DNA from: Mumia sp050632745
GTDB taxonomy: Bacteria; Actinomycetota; Actinomycetes; Propionibacteriales; Nocardioidaceae
Direction of reading: 5' to 3'
Assembly (NCBI RefSeq): GCF_050632745.1
Contig: NZ_JBODSD010000003.1
Location: 442,481 to 506,480 of the forward strand
Length of the DNA: 64,000 nt
Shown here: positions 41,383 to 47,722 of the stretch, in pieces
Position numbering within the stretch: the first letter of the stretch is position 1
Layout of the letters: each line of letters opens with the position of its first letter
The notes under the pieces: generated by a model
Seen by the model: only the letters and a program-made list of their open reading frames with translations
Database searches by the model: none
Told to the model about the DNA's origin: nothing
Translations under genes and position numbers: made by a program

Positions 41383-41401
41383 TCAGGTAAGGCTAACCAA
41401 A
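41383..41401 (-). promoter_or_regulatory. IdeR/DmdR iron box
   Basis: The 19-mer TCAGGTAAGGCTAACCAAA matches 16 of 19 positions of the mycobacterial/streptomycete IdeR/DmdR consensus (TTAGGTTAGGCTAACCTAA). Placed to repress the SIP gene when iron is plentiful. Confidence 0.8.
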
Positions 41402-41471
41402 GAGGTGCCGGGCAGTCCAGGGCGGGACCCACTAATCTCCTGGTACGAACCCTGCGACGAAGGAGCCCACG

Positions 41472-42773
41472 ATGCCGACTCCACGCCCGCTCGTCACCGC
41501 CTCGCTCGCGTCTCTGGTCCTCGGAGCAGGGATGCTCGCCGCCACCGGGGCTCCAGCGCAGGGAGACGACGCCGCACTGTCACCGGACAAGACCGCCCTC
41601 GTCGTCGCGGCCGACGAGCCGGAGGCCGTCGCGTACGACGGACCGGTCGCGACCCCGCTCCAGCGCACGGTGGCCGACCGGGTCACGGCCCTGCTCACGC
41701 CGCAGGGGGAGAAGCCTGCCGACGGCGTACCGGTCAGCCTCGACGCGGGTGTCATCGGAGTGACCGGGAGCCCGACCGAGGGCTACACGCTCGTCGTCAC
41801 GCAGGGCACCGACGGCAGGGCGCTGGTGGACCGGCTCACGCGTGGCCTCCCCACGACCGCGCGTCGCCTGCTGACGGTCCGGACGTCCGAGCGCACCGCC
41901 GACGAGCTGCGCGACGCGTGGCTCGGCGTCGCCGGGCAGCAGTGGCGTGCCTCCGCGGCCGCGCCGTCGGCCGGCTACGCGATGGACCTCGACCCCGAGC
42001 TCGAGGCCGTCGTCGTCGACGTCGCGTCGGAGGCCCCGGACTCGGCGGCCGCACGGCTCGACGTGCAGGCGGCGCCGGTCGAGGGCGTCCCGGCCGGAGC
42101 CGTGGTGGTCCGCTACTCCGGCGACGCCGGACGCAGCTCGCGTACGGCCGACACTGCGCCGCACTGGGGCGGCGCCCGCATCTCGTCGGGCTCCTCCAAC
42201 TGCTCGTCCGGCTTCACGGTGAAGAGCAAGACGTCGAGCACCCGCTACTCGGTGACGGCCGGCCACTGCGGCGGCAACGGGACGTCCTGGTACTCGGGCG
42301 CTTACTACTTCGGGCAGACCTCGGGGCGTTCGAACTATCCCGAGTACGACCAGGCACGGCTGGCCGGCTCGACGTACTCGGGCTCGATCTACACCGACGG
42401 GCTGGACAACTTCGACGTCCGGACGGTCACCGGAGCGAACGACGGCGCGGTCGGCGACAACGTCTGCGCGTCCGGCGCGGTGACGAAGTCGGTCTGCGGG
42501 ATCGAGATCACGAGCCTGTCGGCCACGTTCTGCGACGACCCGGACGTGGCGTCGACCTGCAGCACCTACCTGATGCGTGGCCGGCGCAGCGACGACCGGG
42601 TCATCGCCCGCAACGGCGACAGCGGCGGCCCCGTCTACCAGCGCAACCTCACCGAGGCGCGGGCGTCCATCCGGGCGATGGTGATCGCGTACGACATGAG
42701 CGGCGTGCGGATGTACGCCGAGCGCTACGCGTCGATCTCGAGCCACCTCGGCGTCGTGGCGATCACGAGCTGA
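41472..42773 (+). CDS. Secreted S1 family serine protease (streptogrisin/alpha-lytic type)
   Basis: 433 residues with AAGGAG before the ATG. Signal peptide about 1-30. Residues ~30-230 form a long pro-region as in alpha-lytic protease relatives. The mature chymotrypsin-like domain (about 235-433) shows the catalytic His in YSVTAGHCGG, Asp in YDQARL and Ser in NGDSGGPVY, plus Cys pairs for disulfides. Exported and probably self-processed. A TAATCT element near 41432 may be its -10. It converges with the LytR_C gene. Confidence 0.9.
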   Translation: MPTPRPLVTASLASLVLGAGMLAATGAPAQGDDAALSPDKTALVVAADEPEAVAYDGPVATPLQRTVADRVTALLTPQGEKPADGVPVSLDAGVIGVTGSPTEGYTLVVTQGTDGRALVDRLTRGLPTTARRLLTVRTSERTADELRDAWLGVAGQQWRASAAAPSAGYAMDLDPELEAVVVDVASEAPDSAAARLDVQAAPVEGVPAGAVVVRYSGDAGRSSRTADTAPHWGGARISSGSSNCSSGFTVKSKTSSTRYSVTAGHCGGNGTSWYSGAYYFGQTSGRSNYPEYDQARLAGSTYSGSIYTDGLDNFDVRTVTGANDGAVGDNVCASGAVTKSVCGIEITSLSATFCDDPDVASTCSTYLMRGRRSDDRVIARNGDSGGPVYQRNLTEARASIRAMVIAYDMSGVRMYAERYASISSHLGVVAITS

Positions 42774-42776
42774 GCG

Positions 42777-43313
42777 TCAGGCGGCCGGCTCCACGCCGAC
42801 GTCGGGGACGCAGAGGGTGACCCGGTTCTTGGCCTTGATCGCCTTGACCGGCTCCTTCTTCATGCCCTTGAAGTCGGTCCCGATGTAGACCTCGACGCTC
42901 GCCTCGTCCTCGGGGGTGCCCTTCGTGTACTGCACCTTGCCCTTGAACTGGGCGCCGACGAGGCGGGCGTCGACCCGCTTCGGCTCGCGCGCGACGACGC
43001 GGACGTTCGCGATCCGGGTGTCGTCGGGGGCGTTGCCGATCTTGCCGGGCAGGAACCCGATGCCTTGGAGGTTGATCATCGTCCGGTTGGCCATGCCGGA
43101 GCGGCCGCCCGCGTTGAAGACGTTGACGCTGACCTGGTTGGGGGCGAGCTGCTCGCCGGGCTCCAGCGTGCGGTTGCGGCAGGAGCTGGACGCGTCGGCG
43201 TCGGGAAGCTCCGGCGCCTCGGCGAACAGCAGCCTCACCCCTGTGTACGTGCCCGCCACGAGGACGGCGGCGAGCACCGACATCGTGAGGAACGTGCGCA
43301 ACCCCCGGCTCAT
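42777..43313 (-). CDS. LytR C-terminal domain-containing membrane protein
   Basis: 178 residues from ATG 43313. One membrane segment (about 8-28) anchors it; the external part is a LytR_C domain (VSVNVFNAGGRSGMANRTMINLQGIGFLPGKIGNAPDDTRIANVRVV). In LCP ligases this domain sits behind the catalytic part and helps attach wall polymers; here it stands alone without LCP. It begins 2 nt after the VapB-like gene stop, so both are one operon. Its partner protein is unknown. Confidence 0.85.
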   Translation of the reverse strand: MSRGLRTFLTMSVLAAVLVAGTYTGVRLLFAEAPELPDADASSSCRNRTLEPGEQLAPNQVSVNVFNAGGRSGMANRTMINLQGIGFLPGKIGNAPDDTRIANVRVVAREPKRVDARLVGAQFKGKVQYTKGTPEDEASVEVYIGTDFKGMKKEPVKAIKAKNRVTLCVPDVGVEPAA

Positions 43314-43315
43314 CG

Positions 43316-43612
43316 TCACCTGTCCATCGCGTAGATACGGGCATGCATGACCTGGCGCTGCTGCAGCGCCGCGCGGAGGGCGCGGTGCAGACCGTCCTCG
43401 AGGTAGAGGTCGCCCTGCCAGCCGACGACGTGCGGGAACAGGTCGCCGAAGAACGTGGAGTCCTCGTCGAGGAGATTGGCGAGGTCGAGCTGGCGCTTCA
43501 CCGTGATGAGGGTGTCCAGACGGACCTGCTGCGGAGGCAGCTTGGCCCACTGGCTCTGGGTCAAGCCGTGCTCAGGGTACGGCTTGCCCTCACCCACTCC
43601 TCGGAAGATCAC
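43316..43612 (-). CDS. Small conserved protein annotated as 'VapB-like antitoxin', no toxin partner
   Basis: 98 residues from GTG 43612; TACACT ends 6 nt before it (leaderless). Homologues in actinobacteria are often labelled VapB antitoxin, but no VapC or other toxin is near. The conserved core is PYPEHGLTQSQWAKLPPQQVRLDTLITVKRQLDL, then FPHVVGWQGDLYLEDGLHRALRAALQQRQ. The DGLHRALRA segment recalls the ParB/sulfiredoxin-type D-G-x-H-R motif more than a ribbon-helix-helix antitoxin. It is co-transcribed with the LytR_C gene. Function unknown; the toxin-antitoxin label is doubtful. Confidence 0.75.
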   Translation of the reverse strand: MIFRGVGEGKPYPEHGLTQSQWAKLPPQQVRLDTLITVKRQLDLANLLDEDSTFFGDLFPHVVGWQGDLYLEDGLHRALRAALQQRQVMHARIYAMDR

Positions 43613-43706
43613 CCCTGCAGTGTAGTCAGGCGCCTGTCTGCCCCTCGGGCGCCGCGTGCGCGCCGACCCGCGCACCGGGTCGTCCTCGACTTCCTCAATC
43701 GCTGGA

Positions 43707-43722
43707 CGTGATCCGCGTCACA
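43707..43722 (+). promoter_or_regulatory. Crp/GlxR-type binding site
   Basis: CGTGATCCGCGTCACA fits GTGA-N6-TCAC. A -10-like TACGGT (43726-43731) lies just downstream, so the site overlaps the -35 region of the DUF6351 gene; binding there could repress or, if higher, activate. Confidence 0.55.
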
Positions 43723-43796
43723 CACTACGGTCGTCCCGCGGGACGCCCGACGCCCGCTCCGGCGGAGCCGGTCCCTCGTGACGAGAGGCGTTGCTG

Positions 43797-45914
43797 ATGC
43801 GGTGGAGGCGTGCGGTCGTGGTGGCACCGGCGGCAGGGGTGCTGGTCTCGGGACTTCTCATGGCGTCGCTGTCGCCACCGGCCAGCGGCGCGGTCACCGC
43901 GCACGGGTCCGAGGGCGGCAAGGCACGGCTGGCGGTCGAGACGGTGTCCAACCCGCGACCGGACCTGGTCAGCGGAGGTGACGTCCTGGTCCGCGTCACG
44001 GGAGCCACCGACGACGCGCGCGTGACCCTCCTCCTCAACGGACGGCGTACGAGCACGGCGCTCGTCGAGCAGGCCGACGGCAGCCGGACCGGCGTCGTCT
44101 CCGGGCTGCGCGAGGGACGCAACCTGCTGATCGCCGCCAGCGGCTGGAGGCTGGCCACGGAGATCGTGACGAACCACGACATCACCGGCCCGGTGCTCTC
44201 CGGACCTCAGCAGCAGCCGTTCTACTGCGAGACCGAGGCCTTCGGGCTCGGTCCGGCCGAGCAGCCCGACTGCGCGGCAGCGACGAAGGTCACCTACCAG
44301 TACCGCTCGGGCAGCTCCTTCAAGCCGCTCCCCGACCCGACCCAGGTCCCGGCCGACGCCGCGACGGTGACGGTCGGCGGCAGGACCTTCCCGTACGTCG
44401 TGCGACTCGAGACCGGCACGATCAACCGCGCGGTCTACCAGGTCGCGGGCCTGTACGACGGCACGGACCCGTCGCCGACCGCGCCCGAGGCGACGTGGAA
44501 CGACCGTCTCGTCTACACCTTCGGCGGCGGCTGCAACGGCGGCTACCACCAGGGCGCCGGGACCGGCGGGGTGATGGACCACATGATGCTGTCGCAGGGC
44601 TACGTGGTGGCGTCGTCGTCGCTCAACGTCCTCGACAACAACTGCAGCCCGATCATCTCGGCCGAGACCGCCATGATGGTCAAGGAGCACGTCGTCGAGA
44701 CGTACGGCGCGCCCGTGCACACCATCGGCTGGGGCGGCTCGGGCGGCGCGATCCAGCAGTACACGATCGCCGACACCTACCCCGGGATCGTCGACGGCAT
44801 CGTCCCCAGCATCGGCTTCCCCGACGTCGTCACCACCACCGGCCCCAACGCCGACTGCCGGCTCCTGCAGCGGTTCTACGCCGGGGCCGGTGCCTCCTGG
44901 ACCGCCGAGCAGCAGCGGGCCGTGACCGGCTACCTCAACGCGAGCAGCTGCGTCTCCTGGGACCTCGCCTTCGCCAACCGGCTCACCGCGACCGACTCCT
45001 GCCCGGCGGTGATCCCGGTCGAGGTCCGCTGGGACGCCGCCACCAACCCCGACGGCGTGCGCTGCGCGGCCATGGAGCAGTTCGTCAACCAGGTCGGGCG
45101 CGACCCGGAGACCGGGTTCGTCCGGAGCGCGCTCGACAACGTCGGGCAGCAGTACGGGCTCGCGGCGCTCGCGGCGGGCACGATCGACGCCGAGCAGTTC
45201 GTGACGCTCAACGAGAAGATCGGCGGGTACGACCCCGCGGGCGTCGTCGTCCCCGAGCGGAGCCGCGCCGACCTGAAGGCGGTCCGCGGGTCGTACCGGT
45301 ACGGGATGGTCAACACCGCGTCGCAGGGGCTAGCCGAGACCCCGGTCATCGACTTGCGGACGTACGCCGACGTCGCCGGGGTCCCGGCCAACTTCCACAC
45401 CGCGGAGTGGTCGTTCGTGATGCGCGAGCGGCTCCGCAAGGCCAACGGGGACGCCGACAACCAGGTGATCGTGGCGCACCTGCCGGTCCCGGCCCTCACG
45501 GCCGCGGCCTCGGCGCACGCGTTCGCGTCGATGGAGGCCTGGCTCACCGCGATCGACGGTGACCACGCTCGCGGCTCGAAGGCGGACAAGGTCGTCCGCA
45601 ACAAGCCGGCGGCGCTGACCGACGGGTGCTGGCTGCCGACCGGGCAGCTCGCCCCGACCGACTGGGACAAGGGCGGCGACGCCTGCGCCTCGATCTACAA
45701 GATCGGGTCCAACCCGCGCCAGGTCGCGGGGCAGTCGATGGCCCAGGACGTCGTCGCCTGTGCGCTGAGGCCGGTCCGCTGGTCCGACTACGCGGTGACG
45801 TTCACCGCGGACCAGAAGGCGCGGCTGAAGGCGGCGTTCCCCGACGGCGTGTGCGACTACTCCAAGAAGTCCCGCGGCTGGGTGCCGCCGGGCGGGACGT
45901 GGCAGGAGTTCTGA
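43797..45914 (+). CDS. Secreted DUF6351 family protein, alpha/beta-hydrolase-like
   Basis: 705 residues from ATG 43797. Signal peptide about 1-32. Residues ~40-125 look like an Ig-like domain (VETVSNPRPDLVSGGDVLVRVTGATD). The main part is DUF6351: YTFGGGCNGGYHQG, then the nucleophile-elbow-like HTIGWGGSGGAIQQYTIADTYPGIVDGIVP, and a late FTADQKARLKAAFPDGVCDYSKKSRGW. The GxSGG elbow and following helix suggest a serine esterase related to tannase-type hydrolases, acting outside the cell. The substrate is unknown. Upstream Crp/GlxR-type site suggests carbon control. Confidence 0.82.
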   Translation: MRWRRAVVVAPAAGVLVSGLLMASLSPPASGAVTAHGSEGGKARLAVETVSNPRPDLVSGGDVLVRVTGATDDARVTLLLNGRRTSTALVEQADGSRTGVVSGLREGRNLLIAASGWRLATEIVTNHDITGPVLSGPQQQPFYCETEAFGLGPAEQPDCAAATKVTYQYRSGSSFKPLPDPTQVPADAATVTVGGRTFPYVVRLETGTINRAVYQVAGLYDGTDPSPTAPEATWNDRLVYTFGGGCNGGYHQGAGTGGVMDHMMLSQGYVVASSSLNVLDNNCSPIISAETAMMVKEHVVETYGAPVHTIGWGGSGGAIQQYTIADTYPGIVDGIVPSIGFPDVVTTTGPNADCRLLQRFYAGAGASWTAEQQRAVTGYLNASSCVSWDLAFANRLTATDSCPAVIPVEVRWDAATNPDGVRCAAMEQFVNQVGRDPETGFVRSALDNVGQQYGLAALAAGTIDAEQFVTLNEKIGGYDPAGVVVPERSRADLKAVRGSYRYGMVNTASQGLAETPVIDLRTYADVAGVPANFHTAEWSFVMRERLRKANGDADNQVIVAHLPVPALTAAASAHAFASMEAWLTAIDGDHARGSKADKVVRNKPAALTDGCWLPTGQLAPTDWDKGGDACASIYKIGSNPRQVAGQSMAQDVVACALRPVRWSDYAVTFTADQKARLKAAFPDGVCDYSKKSRGWVPPGGTWQEF

Positions 45915-45918
45915 CGGC

Positions 45919-46305
45919 TCAGGACGCGGGGCCGACGTACGACTGCAGTGCGTCGGCCTCGCGCCGGAGCCGCGCGGCCGCATCCGCTCGGCCGTGCTCC
46001 TCGTATCCCTGCGCCTCCGCGAGTCGCTCGTCGATCTGCACCTGAAGCACCGCGCGGACCTCGTCCGCGGACAGCGTGCGGCGCTCCGCCTCCGTCGCAC
46101 CCGCGCCGCTCTGCGTGCCGGCGACGTGCTCGCTGACCGCCGTGCTCGTGGCGTGCGGTGCCTCGGTCACCTCGACGGCCTCGGCGTTGTCGATCGCGGC
46201 GATCGCGGTCCGCAGGGCGGTGACGACCTCGGGCTGCCGCGCCTTCATCGCGGCCACGAGGTCGGTGCGCATCCGCGCACGGAGCGCCGTCGCATCCTCG
46301 GCCAT
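45919..46305 (-). CDS. GatB/YqeY domain-like protein
   Basis: 128 residues, ATG start. The N-terminal MRTDLVAAMKARQPEVVTALRTAIAAIDNAEA is the YqeY signature, which in GatB binds tRNA. The middle (TEAPHATSTAVSEHVAGTQSGAG) is a variable insertion, followed by LSADEVRAVLQVQIDERLAEAQGYEEHGRADAAARLRREADAL, a helical bundle. The role of stand-alone YqeY proteins is unsettled; tRNA binding is plausible. It ends only 4 nt from the stop of the opposite DUF6351 gene. Confidence 0.84.
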   Translation of the reverse strand: MAEDATALRARMRTDLVAAMKARQPEVVTALRTAIAAIDNAEAVEVTEAPHATSTAVSEHVAGTQSGAGATEAERRTLSADEVRAVLQVQIDERLAEAQGYEEHGRADAAARLRREADALQSYVGPAS

Positions 46306-46322
46306 CGCTGCCTCCTCCGTCA

Positions 46323-46379
46323 GGACTTGTCGTCAGGACGTGCATCCGCGACCAGGATCCGGTCGCGGATGCAAGTCTT
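46323..46379. repeat. Hairpin repeat, third copy of the GACTTGC family
   Basis: Perfect 12-bp arms GCATCCGCGACC (46342-46353) and GGTCGCGGATGC (46361-46372), flanked by GGACTTG on the left and AAGTCTTG on the right. Shares the GACTTGCA...GACC...GGTC...GCAAGTCTT plan with copies at 26819 and 26892, with a 12-bp insertion after GGACTTG. Confidence 0.65.
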
Positions 46380-46422
46380 GGGGCCACGCGGGTGACCGGC
46401 AACCGGATTCGGCCCCGGACGC

Positions 46423-46457
46423 CGAAGGCCCGGACCGCAGCACGGTCCGGGCCTTCG
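46423..46457 (-). terminator. Terminator of tRNA-Ser(GGA)
   Basis: Perfect 15-bp stem, CGAAGGCCCGGACCG against CGGTCCGGGCCTTCG, with a 5-nt loop, starting 7-10 nt beyond the tRNA 3' end. Confidence 0.85.
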
Positions 46458-46466
46458 AGGTTGTGG

Positions 46467-46551
46467 CGGAGGATAGGGGATTCGAACCCCTGAGGGCGTT
46501 AACCCAACACGCTTTCCAAGCGTGCGCACTAGGCCACTATGCGAATCCTCC
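46467..46551 (-). tRNA. tRNA-Ser (GGA anticodon)
   Basis: 85 nt. Acceptor GGAGGAT/ATCCTCC, discriminator G; anticodon stem-loop CACGC-TTGGAAA-GCGTG gives GGA; long variable arm; T arm with GGTTCGAATCC. CCA is encoded (46464-46466), unlike the tRNA-Ser at 39545. TACCCT 6 nt upstream of the 5' end is the probable -10. Confidence 0.97.
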
Positions 46552-46646
46552 GCGAGCAGGGTACCCGTTCGCCCCTCCCGCGCTGAAATCCGGGGTAGGC
46601 CTCCCCCGGGTCCCGGCCCTTGCCCGTGCTCGGTAGGATGACGGCA

Positions 46647-46733
46647 GTCCCTCGCGCGGCGGCATCTCGCCCAACTCCCCCAGGGCCGGAAGGCAGCAAG
46701 GGTAAGTGAGCTCTACCGGGTGCGCGAGGGACC
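46647..46733 (+). ncRNA. ffs: Signal recognition particle RNA, small bacterial type
   Basis: The ends GTCCCTCGCG and CGCGAGGGAC pair. The middle holds the conserved Ffh-binding apical part: CAGGGCCGGAAGGCAGCAAG with the GGAA tetraloop and the asymmetric loop. A TTTT run follows, and TAGGAT (46634-46639) sits at -10. It is the RNA scaffold for co-translational membrane targeting. Its place between tRNA-Ser and dnaX is the usual actinobacterial one. Confidence 0.95.
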
Positions 46734-46785
46734 TTTTCATGCCTGGCGCCGCCCGCTGGCCCGCGGTACGGAGCATGCTGAGCAC

Positions 46786-47376
46786 ATGTTCCTCGACGAA
46801 CCGCCGTACGACGACCAGGTGCGAGCCCTCTACGACGCCGACCGTGAGAGCGACGGCTACGTCAACAACCTCACCCGCGTGTGGGCGTGGCGTCCGGACG
46901 TCGAGCAGGCGGCGACGCAGGCACGCGCCACCGTCGCGCGGGACAGCGCGCTGACCGACGCCGACCGGGCGGTGCTCGTGGCGGCGACCGCGGCAGCGCG
47001 CGGCGACTCGTACTGCTCCTTGGCCTGGGGGCGTCGGCTGGCGAGCCTGACCGACCCTGCGACGGCGGCGGGCGTCCTGAGCGGCGACACCGACGGCCTC
47101 GACCCGCGCACCCGGGCGCTCGCCGCCTGGGCGTCGGTGGTCGTCCGCGATCCCAACGCGACCAGCGGCGACGACGTCGCCGGGCTGCGGGCGGTCGGCC
47201 TGGGCGACCGGGAGATCTTCGAGGCGACGGCGTTCGTCGCGCTGCGGCTGGCGTTCTCCACCGTCAACGACGCGCTCGGGGCCCGGCCCGACCGGCAGCT
47301 CGCCGACGGTGTGCCGGCCGAGGTGGCGGCGGTGGTGACGTACGGGCGGCAGGCCGCCGACGAACCGTCCGCGTGA
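46786..47376 (+). CDS. Carboxymuconolactone decarboxylase/AhpD-like protein
   Basis: 196 residues from ATG 46786; CATGCT lies 6 nt upstream (leaderless). The all-helical AhpD-like fold is seen in LTDADRAVLVAATAAARGDSYCSLAWGRRLA and the repeat LDPRTRALAAWASVVVRDPNATSGDDVAGLRAVGLGDREIFEATAFVALRLAFSTVNDALG. Only one Cys of the redox pair (CxxC/CxxxH) is present: YCSLAWG has Trp where His is usual, so peroxidase activity is doubtful. Role unknown. Confidence 0.8.
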   Translation: MFLDEPPYDDQVRALYDADRESDGYVNNLTRVWAWRPDVEQAATQARATVARDSALTDADRAVLVAATAAARGDSYCSLAWGRRLASLTDPATAAGVLSGDTDGLDPRTRALAAWASVVVRDPNATSGDDVAGLRAVGLGDREIFEATAFVALRLAFSTVNDALGARPDRQLADGVPAEVAAVVTYGRQAADEPSA

Positions 47377-47722
47377 GGTCGCCGGACGTCGCGACCGCGC
47401 CCGGTCTCACGATCCGGAACAGTTCACCCTGTGGGGAAACTGTGGATGAACGGGCGCGATCTGTGGATGGCGGTCCGACTCCTGTGTACGACCCTCTGGA
47501 CGACGCGAAAAGGTCAAACTTCTCCCGCTCGTACCCTTGCACCCGCTCCTGATCGCACGGTAGGACAGTGCAGGTGCGCCTCGGGCGCCATGCGATGAAG
47601 CAAACCCCCGGAAGGCCCCGCGACGCCGACGTGTGTCGTGGGGCCTTGCGCATCGCCGGGCGCCCCGGGCGGCACACGACAGGGCGCTTCGGGACGTCAG
47701 GGACGATCGTTAGGGTTGACGC
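47377..47722 (+). other. Spacer upstream of dnaX
   Basis: 346 bp with no convincing gene. It holds two DnaA-box-like TGTGGATG motifs (47441 and 47462), a TGTGGGGAA motif at 47430, a terminator-like hairpin at 47612-47647 and the dnaX leaderless promoter (TAGGGT at 47711-47716). An AT-rich stretch near 47500-47520 breaks the high G+C. Confidence 0.6.
47612..47647 (+). terminator. Hairpin, possible terminator before dnaX
   Basis: AAGGCCCCGCGAC pairs with GTCGTGGGGCCTT across a 10-nt loop; one G-T pair. It would end transcripts from the upstream gene. No clear T run follows. Confidence 0.5.

Noticed and set aside
43316..43612. True type II antitoxin with a toxin partner
   Set aside because: Neighbours are a LytR_C gene and a secreted hydrolase; no VapC/PIN protein is encoded within several kilobases.
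47430..47470. Replication origin
   Set aside because: Just two imperfect DnaA-like boxes, no dnaA/dnaN, no AT-rich unwinding region.
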